From positions 3,534,001-3,598,000 of the forward strand of contig OW818695.1 of NCBI GenBank assembly GCA_942493345.1: a stretch of 64,000 nt of DNA. The letters run 5' to 3'. The position numbers and the translations under genes are program-made. Every line of letters starts with the position of its first letter. The first letter of the stretch is position 1. Positions 1 through 7,830 of this stretch are shown here, in pieces. The notes beneath the pieces are model-generated. The model was not told the DNA's origin and did no database searches. It was given only the letters and a program-made list of their open reading frames with translations. This DNA is from GWE2-42-39 sp942493345 (GTDB taxonomy: Bacteria; Bacteroidota; Bacteroidia; Bacteroidales; Prolixibacteraceae).

Positions 1-983
1 TCACTCTTGAATACGATTATTACCACAAAATTACAGATGGAATGATCCAGAGCCGTCCGGTTCCAAGGGCTTCAGGCTTCTCTGCATTGATGTTTAATAC
101 CGGTGAATTTGAGTTTTGGGGGCACGAGTTAAGCATAAAAACGGTAACCCTTATTGGGAACCTAAAGTGGAATAATACATTGAATATCTCAATTGACAGG
201 AATAAGATCAAGTCACTTGTAAGTCCGGGTTATATAGATTACGGAAGTACTGGTGCCTCAAATTATTACCGCAACCAGGTTGGACATCCGTTGAGCATGT
301 TTTACGGATATGTATTTGACGGATTATATAAGGATGATGACGATCTGGCCAACTCCCCAAATTATAAAGGGGGAAGTACCATTTCAGATGTTGGAACAAT
401 TAAGTTTAAGGATCTGAATAACGATGGTGTTGTTGAAGATGTAAACGACCGCACGTTTGTTGGAAATCCTACGCCTGACTTATTTTTTGGGATGACAAAT
501 GATTTTCTATATAAGAACTTTGATCTGAGTATATCAGTATCAGGTCAGGTAGGTGGAGATTTGCTTAATGTTAATAAATGGACACATCTGGTAAATATGG
601 ATGGTGCAAGAAACCTGTTGGCAGAAGCAGCCGACAGATGGAGATCTCCTTCAAATCCAGGTTCAGGAATTTATCCGCGCACGAAAACAAATACTACAGC
701 TATTGGGCGTTATACCAATAGCCAATGGGTAGAGAACGGCACCTACCTCACCGTGAAAAACATATCGCTCGGTTATACTTTCAACTTCCGGAATAAAAAT
801 ATAATAAAGGGATTTAGAGTGTTTGGGGCCGTACAACAGGCATTTGTGCTTACCGGTTATACTGGTATGAACCCGGAAGCTAACTTATCGGGATTGGATG
901 GAACCAGGGGAATTGGTATTGATGTATCATCCTATCCTGTTCCAAGAACATTTGCAATAGGCGTATCAGCTAATTTTAAATAA
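1..983 (+). CDS. SusC/RagA-type TonB-dependent receptor, C-terminal part
   Basis: This is the 3' end of a gene cut by the window edge; the frame is open from base 3. The first residues read LEYDYYHKITDGMIQ, the typical barrel-strand text of SusC receptors. The rest alternates amphipathic beta strands with loops, carries the DLNNDGVVEDVNDRTFVGNP segment seen near the end of SusC proteins, and ends in an aromatic-rich strand (PRTFAIGVSANFK), as expected of an outer-membrane beta barrel. The protein should import an oligomeric nutrient across the outer membrane with energy from TonB, capped by the SusD lipoprotein encoded 18 bp downstream. The N-terminal carboxypeptidase-like and plug domains lie outside the window. 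The substrate cannot be read from the sequence. Confidence 0.93.
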   Translation, partial: TLEYDYYHKITDGMIQSRPVPRASGFSALMFNTGEFEFWGHELSIKTVTLIGNLKWNNTLNISIDRNKIKSLVSPGYIDYGSTGASNYYRNQVGHPLSMFYGYVFDGLYKDDDDLANSPNYKGGSTISDVGTIKFKDLNNDGVVEDVNDRTFVGNPTPDLFFGMTNDFLYKNFDLSISVSGQVGGDLLNVNKWTHLVNMDGARNLLAEAADRWRSPSNPGSGIYPRTKTNTTAIGRYTNSQWVENGTYLTVKNISLGYTFNFRNKNIIKGFRVFGAVQQAFVLTGYTGMNPEANLSGLDGTRGIGIDVSSYPVPRTFAIGVSANFK

Positions 984-1001
984 AATAATAATCTAAAGAT
1001 T

Positions 1002-2549
1002 ATGAAGAAGATATATATACTTTTTAGCATTATAGCTTTTACTATAACTTCCTGTAAAGAGGATTTTATTGAACTCGCTCCCAAGGATCAGATATCAGGT
1101 GCAACATTTTTTCAAACAGAAGCCCAATATAGGTTGGCGTTAGCCGCAGCGTATGTCCCGTTACGCAGTCTAATATATGTTGACTATGTGTTAAACGAAA
1201 TGAGGTCCGATAATACCTACTATGAAAACTACTCTGTTAACAGAGGAGCCGGTTATGTTTATCGGGAAAACATTGCCGATTTTAGTAATGATGCCGCAAA
1301 TACAATTACTGCGGAAGAATATTACGTCTGTTATAACGGTATTGCGCGTTGCAATAGTATTTTAGGAAAGATAGACAATTCGTCCATTACCGATGTGGCA
1401 AAAGCTGACATTGGCGGACAAGCGAGGTTTTTAAGAGCATTTTACTACTTCCAATTGGTAAAATGCTTTGGTGGAGTACCTTTGTTTATCAAGCAGGTTA
1501 CCACAGTCGATGAGACTTTTATACCAAGATCATCGGTTGGTGAAGTTTATAATCAAATTATTGCTGATGCATTGGAGGCGATTAACAAATTAGCACCTCC
1601 GGCTAAATTTCCCCAAACAGGCTTGGCTACGAAGGGATCGGCTACTATGCTGTTGGCTGATGTTTACCTAACACTTAAAAGATATTCCGATGCAGAGGTT
1701 TTGTTAAAAACATTAACCACTATGGGATACGGTCTGAATGCCAATTTTGCCGATGCTTTTGCAACCACCAATAAAAACAGCAAAGAATCAGTTTTTGAGG
1801 TGCAATACAATGAAGGGCTTACTGATGGACAGCAAAGTAACTTCATTTACATGTTTTTACCCCGATCAACAAATACTACAATTATAACAGGTATAAAAAC
1901 AGACAATACAAGCACTGGTGGATACAATATACCTACTCAGGATTTGATAAAGAGTTTTGAACCGAATGATAAGCGTTTCGATGCTTCCATCGGTATGGCT
2001 GAAGGAACTTATAATTCAAGTATGTTTTTTACATTTACAGCAAACAAAAGCGTAATCAATTACATGCCAGCCTCTGGAACTGTAGGGATACCATACATTA
2101 AAAAGTATTTGCATGCACATAGTAATCCTAATAATACAAATGACAACTGGCCTGTTTACCGCTATTCAGAGGTACTCCTATCTCTGGCGGAGGTATTAAA
2201 TGAGCAGGGTAAAGGATCGGAGGCCTTAACTTATTTAAATTTAGTACGCGACCGTGCCTTTGGTGTCGGTGTGTCGCCTGTCATTACAACAAATCAAGCT
2301 GCATTGAGAAGCATTATCTTGCACGAACGTCGTGTTGAGCTAACTTTTGAAGATAAACGTTGGCCTGATTTGGTGCGCACAAATAATGCAATATCAGTTA
2401 TGTCAGCCTTTGGGACAGCGCTTAAACAAACTGTAAGCTATGTACCTTCTTCTGCATTTTTGATCGACCAAAATAAATTTATCTATCCTATACCTTATCC
2501 TGAAATTTCCATTAACCCGGAGATTATACAAAACCCTGGATATTATTAA
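1002..2549 (+). CDS. SusD/RagB-type nutrient-binding outer-membrane lipoprotein
   Basis: A 515-residue protein with a lipoprotein signal (MKKIYILFSIIAFTITSC, Cys18 lipidated). It is helix-rich with TPR-like repeats; the early segment ALAAAYVPLR and the late segment HERRVELTFEDKRWPDLVR followed by IPYPEI and QNPGYY are signature regions of the SusD family. SusD proteins sit on the cell surface and close over the SusC barrel to deliver glycans or other large nutrients. It follows the SusC gene by 18 bp and is surely co-transcribed with it. The ATG at 1002 is the only start that gives a correct signal peptide. Confidence 0.95.
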   Translation: MKKIYILFSIIAFTITSCKEDFIELAPKDQISGATFFQTEAQYRLALAAAYVPLRSLIYVDYVLNEMRSDNTYYENYSVNRGAGYVYRENIADFSNDAANTITAEEYYVCYNGIARCNSILGKIDNSSITDVAKADIGGQARFLRAFYYFQLVKCFGGVPLFIKQVTTVDETFIPRSSVGEVYNQIIADALEAINKLAPPAKFPQTGLATKGSATMLLADVYLTLKRYSDAEVLLKTLTTMGYGLNANFADAFATTNKNSKESVFEVQYNEGLTDGQQSNFIYMFLPRSTNTTIITGIKTDNTSTGGYNIPTQDLIKSFEPNDKRFDASIGMAEGTYNSSMFFTFTANKSVINYMPASGTVGIPYIKKYLHAHSNPNNTNDNWPVYRYSEVLLSLAEVLNEQGKGSEALTYLNLVRDRAFGVGVSPVITTNQAALRSIILHERRVELTFEDKRWPDLVRTNNAISVMSAFGTALKQTVSYVPSSAFLIDQNKFIYPIPYPEISINPEIIQNPGYY

Positions 2550-2600
2550 TATACGATTTGAATTGTTATTTGATTATTTATTAATGAATTTATTACAATT

Positions 2601-3779
2601 ATGAAAAATTTAATCAAGAAGCTGTACAAGTATGTTTTTCTTTATAGTGGTTTATTATTGGCAATGCAATATAACATTTCGTGTGAAACTGACATTTCCA
2701 ATAATGTAAATCCGTCAAAAAGCGCCGGGCAATTGCCCAATTTAAAATCGTCTGATACCTGGTCTCCGTGGATTGCCATCAGTAATACCGCCAATAAAAC
2801 ATTGGAGATTTATAATTATAACAGTACAACATGGAATTCAACCACGCGCAACTGGCTGTTCAAACCTACTACAGCATTGGGGTATTCTTCTGGTGCTATT
2901 ACAGCCTTAGGTGACGGTATAGGGGATGCAAGATTGCATTATACCGATGGCTTTCCAAATAAAGCTCAATCAGCTTTTGTGGTACAAGGGGGCAGATTTC
3001 TGGGCATTGGCGCATATATACCGTTGGGAAGTTATGTGAAAGGGCAAAAATTGTGGGAATACACCTTTCCTACTACACAAAATCCTAATAATCATGCCGT
3101 AGAACTATTGCCAAATGGCAATATTGTTGTTGCCGGATTTGGAGATGGAACTGCCACAAGTCCTTACGGAAATTGGGTGCGTATATACAACACGTCTGAT
3201 GCATCGGGTTCAAGTTATGCGCAAGCGAATATTATATGTCCTCATGCCTTACTTGTTGATACGATATATCACAAACTTTGGGTCGGCGGACAAATTATAA
3301 TAGGCGGCCTCTCTTATCACGGTCTTTTCGCTTATAATATAGGTGGAACAAGAACTAACCCGACAATAACAGAAGATACAAGTTTTAGATCTGTATTGCG
3401 TTATGGAAATCCGACATCTCCAACAGGTGCGCCTGATCATTTGAAATTTCCACACGATCTGGCAGCTGATTATGACGACGACAACAAGTTAATATACGGC
3501 GATCATACCGGGGTCTATATTTTTAATAAAATTACGAAGACATTCACTTCTTCCCCCGGAGCCTCACACCGTTATTCGGGCACTGATGTAAAACTTAAAT
3601 CAGTAGGAAAGCAAGCCGGAGGAAAATACGTCTCAACCGATGCTTATAACCCGTCTTACCCATATGAAACCAATAAGGTAGACTTTTTTGACCCCGTTAG
3701 TGGTGCTTTGTCATTTTCGCGCACCGTGAGTGGCTTTACTATATACAGGGCAAGAATCTGGACGCATGTTTATCAATGA
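2601..3779 (+). CDS. SusCD-linked putative surface lipoprotein, beta-propeller-like (DUF6528-like)
   Basis: A 392-residue protein, third gene of the SusCD operon, 51 bp after susD. The N-terminus has a basic stretch, a hydrophobic segment and a Cys (YNISCE), suggesting lipidation. The body shows repeated beta-rich motifs such as ISNTANKTLEIYN, NHAVELLPNGNIVVAG, HKLWVGG and DDNKLIYGDHTGVYIFN, the pattern of a propeller whose blades each report a value; the PDGN-type motif resembles DUF6528 proteins of Bacteroidota, but that match is from memory and not tested. In SusCD operons such third genes are commonly surface glycan-binding proteins or enzymes. No catalytic residues are evident. The strong hairpin at 3875 ends the operon after it. 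Confidence 0.6.
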   Translation: MKNLIKKLYKYVFLYSGLLLAMQYNISCETDISNNVNPSKSAGQLPNLKSSDTWSPWIAISNTANKTLEIYNYNSTTWNSTTRNWLFKPTTALGYSSGAITALGDGIGDARLHYTDGFPNKAQSAFVVQGGRFLGIGAYIPLGSYVKGQKLWEYTFPTTQNPNNHAVELLPNGNIVVAGFGDGTATSPYGNWVRIYNTSDASGSSYAQANIICPHALLVDTIYHKLWVGGQIIIGGLSYHGLFAYNIGGTRTNPTITEDTSFRSVLRYGNPTSPTGAPDHLKFPHDLAADYDDDNKLIYGDHTGVYIFNKITKTFTSSPGASHRYSGTDVKLKSVGKQAGGKYVSTDAYNPSYPYETNKVDFFDPVSGALSFSRTVSGFTIYRARIWTHVYQ

Positions 3780-3874
3780 TTAAAAGCGTCTACCTTTAAC
3801 CCTAAAAAAGGTTTCGTTTGTTTGATATAAAGCCAGGTTGTTTAACAACTGGTTCCAATTTAGTTTGAATTAAT

Positions 3875-3915
3875 AATGGATAGCGCCGTATTCGCGTTGT
3901 CCATTATTTTTAAAT
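3875..3915 (+). terminator. Rho-independent terminator of the SusCD operon
   Basis: The arms AATGGATAGCG and CGCGTTGTCCATT pair (one small bulge) and are followed by ATTTTTAAA. It lies 95 bp after the propeller-like gene and separates it from the phosphodiesterase gene at 4122. Confidence 0.7.
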
Positions 3916-4041
3916 CGTATCAATTCGGGAAAAAATATAACAATTACTCACTTCTATATGAAAAAAGATTGCCAATTTTGATACTTATGAAATGAGTATA
4001 GCAGATACACCAATCGGAATAATTATTTCCTGATCATGCGA

Positions 4042-4121
4042 ATTCCATCTCGTTGAAAATTAGATTGAAAGACTGAAGTAATTACGAAGATTATAGAAAC
4101 CAAAATTGAAAATTTATACGG
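4042..4121 (+). repeat. Duplicated 5' leader, copy 1 (upstream of GDPD gene)
   Basis: The last 80 bp before the start codon at 4122 are nearly the same as 18700-18778, directly before the metallophosphoesterase start codon. Shared blocks, in order, include ATTCCAT, CGTTGAAAAT, GACTGAAGT versus AACTGAAGT, TAGAAAC, and AAAATTGAAAATTTATACG just before ATG. The rest of the intergenic region from 3916 to 4041 shows nothing recognisable. Confidence 0.8.
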
Positions 4122-4979
4122 ATGAAAAAAATATTATTAGGGCTGTTAATGATTCCTGTAATTGTACAGGCTCAAAACAAATTTGACAAACAATCGCACC
4201 GAGGCGGCCGCGGACTGATGCCGGAAAATACAATTGCCGCGATGAAGAATGCGCTGGATTGGGGTACATCTCTGGAAATGGATCTATATATAAGTAAGGA
4301 CAAGCAGATCATTCTATCGCATGACGGCTATATGTCGTCGATTTTTGCGCTTAATCCCGATGGAAGCCCTGTTACAAAGGAGCAGACAAAAGGCTATCGA
4401 TTAGTTGATATGCCTTACAGCGATATTGTAAAATTTGATGTTGGGTCAAGGCTGAATCCTGAATTTCCACGTCAAAAGAAGATGGTGGCCCGTATCCCTT
4501 TGTTTGCTGCATTAATAGACTCGATAGAAGCGTATGCTAAGGCAAAGCACATACCCCCTCCCATATATAATCCTGAAGCTAAAATACCTGGAGGAACCAT
4601 TGGCTCAAACTACCGGGAAGACGTAATCAAAGCAATTATGGAGATTGTAAAGAAAAAAGGGATACAGAAAAGAGTAATCATACAATCATTTGATATTGAT
4701 ATGCTGGAAATACTTCACCGAGATTATCCCAGAATAAAAACATCATACCTGGTGTATGTTGGAAGAGACGATTGGCAGGGCAATTTAAAAAAGTTGTCAT
4801 TTAAACCATACGCATACAGTCCATACTATAAACAAGTTAATAAAGATTTGATTGACCAATGCCATCGTGATAAAATTAAGGTAGTTACCTGGACGGTGAA
4901 CACCAAGGACGAAATTGATAGCCTTAAAGCATTAGGCGTAGATGCTGTTATTTCTGATTATCCTGATTTATTCGAATGA
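4122..4979 (+). CDS. Secreted glycerophosphodiester phosphodiesterase family protein
   Basis: A 285-residue protein with a cleavable signal (MKKILLGLLMIPVIVQAQ). The GDPD fold signature is clear: SHRGGRGLMPENTIAAM holds the first catalytic His and the Arg, EMDLYISKDKQIILSHD holds the metal-binding Glu/Asp and the second catalytic His, and WTVNTKDEIDSLKALGVDAV with SDYPD closes the TIM barrel. Enzymes of this family cleave glycerophosphodiesters to glycerol 3-phosphate and an alcohol; here it would act in the periplasm. It has its own transcription unit because a terminator precedes it. The leader is shared with the metallophosphoesterase gene at 18779, which hints at common control, possibly by phosphate supply (inference). 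Confidence 0.92.
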   Translation: MKKILLGLLMIPVIVQAQNKFDKQSHRGGRGLMPENTIAAMKNALDWGTSLEMDLYISKDKQIILSHDGYMSSIFALNPDGSPVTKEQTKGYRLVDMPYSDIVKFDVGSRLNPEFPRQKKMVARIPLFAALIDSIEAYAKAKHIPPPIYNPEAKIPGGTIGSNYREDVIKAIMEIVKKKGIQKRVIIQSFDIDMLEILHRDYPRIKTSYLVYVGRDDWQGNLKKLSFKPYAYSPYYKQVNKDLIDQCHRDKIKVVTWTVNTKDEIDSLKALGVDAVISDYPDLFE

Positions 4980-5070
4980 AACGAACTTAATTTTGGTTCA
5001 TAACCAGTAATTTAATCAATTCTTCGATCGTGCAGATGTACCGTCCCTGTATGTTTGGAAATATGGTTAC

Positions 5071-5104
5071 AAAAAAAAGGTTCAAATCTAATCGATCTGA
5101 ACCC
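5071..5104 (-). terminator. Rho-independent terminator of the sugar-activation operon
   Basis: Read on the minus strand, GGTTCA and TGAACC pair around an 13-base loop and are followed by eight T. It lies 75 bp beyond the stop codon of the kinase gene at 5179. The rest of 4980-5178 shows nothing else. Confidence 0.75.
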
Positions 5105-5178
5105 CGTATCATTTACTCCAGAATGTGAATATGCCTCTTTATTTATACAAGTTGGAGGTATAAGTTGAATTGTTTCGA

Positions 5179-6294
5179 TTAATTATTTATTATACCGTTC
5201 ACAATTTCTTCCATTTCGGGTTCCAGTTTTTCCATTTCCTGAACCAGTTTAATCTGGTTGCGGGCGCGCTCAATATTGTGTTCCGGGTGTTTTATCTTGT
5301 AATAAGTATCGCCGTCGATGTAGTCGGTGAGAAACCGGAGCGCCATAATATAAGTCATGAACTGGCAAGAGTGGGGGAGAAGTACAATTTCCATCGGGGT
5401 CAGTGTGTCTTTTGTTTCGCTTAAAAAACCTTTGGCGAAATAACGGAACACTTCCAGGTTGAATTTCACTTTGCTGATGTCTTTTTCATCTTCTTCGACC
5501 GTATTTGCAGCGGTACGCATGGCATCGCCAAAGTCGAAATGAACCAGGCCCGGCATCACAGTGTCGAGGTCGATAACCGCTAAAATTTCGTCGGTATCTT
5601 TATCGAAAAGTACATTGTTTATTTTGGTGTCGTTGTGTGTAACCCGGATTGGCAGTTTCCCTGAATCGGCCAGTTTTTGCAGGGTTTTCATCTTTTCCAT
5701 CCGACTTTCAATTTCTTCGACTTCAGCCTTGACAATAGCCAATCGTCCGACCGGGTCGCTTGCTTTTGCCTTTTCAAAATTATTGATCCGGAAATAAATA
5801 TTGTGAAAATCTTTAATGGTTTCACTTAACGGACCACCGGGCAAATCGGCCAACTGCTTCTGGAATCGTCCGAAGGCAATCCCTGCAACTTCGGCCATTT
5901 CTGGCTTTTCAATCATTTCAACGCTTTTACTGTTCGAAACAAAATTCAGAACTGCCCAGAAATTCCCCTGTTCATCTTTATGATATAATTTGTCGTCGTT
6001 CGTGCGAATTTGTTTGATCGTTTTCTTTTCCACCATCGGATCATTTGCTTCGCGCAACTTATTTTCAATGTGTTTGCAAACCCTGTCGATGTTTTCCATC
6101 ATGGCTGGAACGTCCTTGAAAATAAGATGGTTTTTGCGCTGAAGGATGTAATTGGGTTGGTCGTTTCCCGCAGTTTCAATCAGGAACGTGTCGTTTATAT
6201 GGCCGTTTCCGAATGGACGCACGGAAGTAATTTCGCCTTCGGTTTTAAATTCTCCGGCAATACTTTTTAAAAAGTTTTGGTCGGTTGATGTCAT
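5179..6294 (-). CDS. Aminoglycoside-phosphotransferase-fold sugar kinase, NahK-like (N-acetylhexosamine 1-kinase family)
   Basis: A 371-residue cytoplasmic protein of the choline/aminoglycoside kinase fold. FGNGHINDTFLIE is the nucleotide loop, THNDTKINNVLFD (about residue 218) is the catalytic Brenner motif with the base Asp and the Mg-binding Asn, and VIDLDTVMPG is the second metal site. This exact set, in particular HNDTKINN and DLDTVMPG, is that of NahK, which phosphorylates N-acetylhexosamines at C1. It follows by 33 bp a sugar-1-phosphate nucleotidyltransferase gene, so the two probably turn a free sugar into a sugar 1-phosphate and then an NDP-sugar. The substrate is not certain; the family has often been mislabelled mucin desulfatase. 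Confidence 0.85.
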   Translation of the reverse strand: MTSTDQNFLKSIAGEFKTEGEITSVRPFGNGHINDTFLIETAGNDQPNYILQRKNHLIFKDVPAMMENIDRVCKHIENKLREANDPMVEKKTIKQIRTNDDKLYHKDEQGNFWAVLNFVSNSKSVEMIEKPEMAEVAGIAFGRFQKQLADLPGGPLSETIKDFHNIYFRINNFEKAKASDPVGRLAIVKAEVEEIESRMEKMKTLQKLADSGKLPIRVTHNDTKINNVLFDKDTDEILAVIDLDTVMPGLVHFDFGDAMRTAANTVEEDEKDISKVKFNLEVFRYFAKGFLSETKDTLTPMEIVLLPHSCQFMTYIMALRFLTDYIDGDTYYKIKHPEHNIERARNQIKLVQEMEKLEPEMEEIVNGIINN

Positions 6295-6327
6295 TCTATT
6301 ATGGTTTAAGTTTACAGTTTTTGTTTT

Positions 6328-7230
6328 TTATTTCCAGAGATTTTCCGGATAAACTCCGGCCTGCACCAGACCGGTAATTTTTTTCACCACATGCGGTTGA
6401 TCTTCTTTGTACGTTACTCCGAACCATGGACTGTCGGCCTGCAATACTTTGGCGTGGATTGTTCCGGCCTGAATGAGATCGAAAACAGCAAACGGAATGT
6501 AAAACTCCGACTTTGGCACATCAATTTTTTCATTCAGGAAAGAGATGAAAAGATCTTCGAGGCGGCTGAACAGATTGTGTTTAAATCCCCAGAAGTTCAT
6601 TGAAACCAGAATGTTTTCATCGAGTTCGCCTGTTCCTCCATCGCCTGTTCGGCAAACTATTTTTCCGTTGGCAGCGGCAATCTCGTGGGTTTCGGTTATT
6701 TCAACAAGATTGCCGTTTGTGTTTGCTTTGCAGATGCCTCTCGAAACGGTTCCAAATTCGGAAAGAGTATTTTTTAGAAGATACCCAATCATACTGTATT
6801 CATTGTCGTTGGTCGATGTATTGAAAAATGCGGACATGGTTTTGTAGGCATCGAATCCGTAAAAATCGTCGGCGTTGATTACTGCAAAGGGCCCGTCGAT
6901 TACATCTTTTGCCATCAGAATGGCATGACCTGTTCCCCATGGTTTTTCGCGTCCTTCTGGTAGTTGATACCCTTCGGGCAGTTTATCCAACTCCTGAAAA
7001 ACATATTCAATCTCAATTTTCCCTGAAATTTTGGGTTCAATCAGGTTTTTAAATTCTTCTGCAAAATGATCCCGGATAACAAAAACGACTTTCCCGAACC
7101 CGGTACGGATGGCGTCGAAAATCGAATATTCAATGATTGTTTCCCCGTTTGGACCAATTGGGGCTAATTGCTTCAGCCCTCCGAAACGGCTTCCCATGCC
7201 TGCGGCAAGGATCAATAATGTTGGTTTCAT
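6328..7230 (-). CDS. NDP-sugar pyrophosphorylase / sugar-1-phosphate nucleotidyltransferase
   Basis: A 300-residue protein. The nucleotide-binding motif LAAGMGSRFGGLKQ is at residues 8-21, the segment GPFAVINADDFYG (about residue 115) holds the metal-binding Asp, and WGTGHAIL is the loop typical of UTP/GTP sugar transferases. It transfers a nucleotidyl group to a sugar 1-phosphate and releases pyrophosphate. Promoter-proximal gene of the two-gene minus-strand operon with the NahK-like kinase. A MITE-like element begins 75 bp upstream of its start codon and may have changed its promoter. Confidence 0.87.
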   Translation of the reverse strand: MKPTLLILAAGMGSRFGGLKQLAPIGPNGETIIEYSIFDAIRTGFGKVVFVIRDHFAEEFKNLIEPKISGKIEIEYVFQELDKLPEGYQLPEGREKPWGTGHAILMAKDVIDGPFAVINADDFYGFDAYKTMSAFFNTSTNDNEYSMIGYLLKNTLSEFGTVSRGICKANTNGNLVEITETHEIAAANGKIVCRTGDGGTGELDENILVSMNFWGFKHNLFSRLEDLFISFLNEKIDVPKSEFYIPFAVFDLIQAGTIHAKVLQADSPWFGVTYKEDQPHVVKKITGLVQAGVYPENLWK

Positions 7231-7294
7231 GAATAGTAAGGTTTACATGTATTGAGCTTGCAATATTAACAAAAAATGTCGATTAAAATCTTTC

Positions 7295-7714
7295 GCTATT
7301 TATACAGGGCAAACGCATCTAATTTTTTTATTCCCCCAGTATGCAGGGCTACACTTTATACCGATCATTTTGAAACTGAAATGATGATATTTAGACAAAC
7401 CAACGGCCTGAAAGGCCAGTTTATTTTAGCCCAGGGCAAACGGAGTGACGCCCTGGGTAGGAAAATGGGCGTTAAAATCGTCCGCGCTATAACATATTTT
7501 GAAAGGTTGTCGTTATTTCGGACGAAGAGGTATGCATCCAAATTTCGTCCGAAAGAAGATTTTTGTCTTTGTTATTGTTTCCGCGCGGACGGTTTTTCTA
7601 TTATTCCTTTTACCCCAGACGTTGTCTGGGGCTAGAATAAGCTGGCCTTTCAGGCCGAAGAAAATGAGTTATGCAATACTTGCATTTTAGATGCGTTTGC
7701 CCTGGCTATTTATA
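7295..7714. mobile_element. MITE-like non-autonomous element, 400 bp, with 10-bp target duplication
   Basis: The element proper is 7305-7704, exactly 400 bp. Its ends are perfect 18-bp inverted repeats, CAGGGCAAACGCATCTAA at 7305-7322 and the complement at 7687-7704. It is flanked by the direct repeat GCTATTTATA at 7295-7304 and 7705-7714, which is a target-site duplication. Inside it has no transposase frame; the two short frames that cross it use no recognisable protein motif. A 10-bp duplication is in the range of IS4-family transposases, but the parent element is unknown. It lies between the NTase start and the GH106 terminator. Confidence 0.88.
7405..7655. repeat. Nested inverted repeats inside the MITE
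   Basis: GGCCTGAAAGGCC (7405-7417) recurs in inverse at 7643-7655, each followed inwards by a related TTATT(T/C)TAGCCC stretch. Within each arm lies a smaller hairpin: CCCAGGGC/GCCCTGGG at 7430-7457 and CCCCAGAC/GTCTGGGG at 7613-7631. The element can thus fold into one long arm with two side hairpins. Confidence 0.8.
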
Positions 7715-7769
7715 TAGAAAGAGCGCAGGAGGAACTATTTTGGGCTGAACCGGGTTGCGATAAAAAATA

Positions 7770-7812
7770 AAAAAGGAGTTGCCTGAAATATATTTTCGAA
7801 CAACTCCTTTTT
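7770..7812 (-). terminator. Rho-independent terminator of the GH106 gene
   Basis: On the minus strand AAGGAGTTG and CAACTCCTT pair around a 19-base loop and are followed by TTTTTTATTTTT. It lies 20 bp after the GH106 stop codon. Confidence 0.8.
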
Positions 7813-7830
7813 CAAAGATTCTATTTATCG

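Noticed and set aside
7276..7635. 119-codon frame on the plus strand
   Set aside because: It starts outside the MITE, crosses its left end and both hairpin arms, and has no protein-like conservation; it is a by-product of the element.
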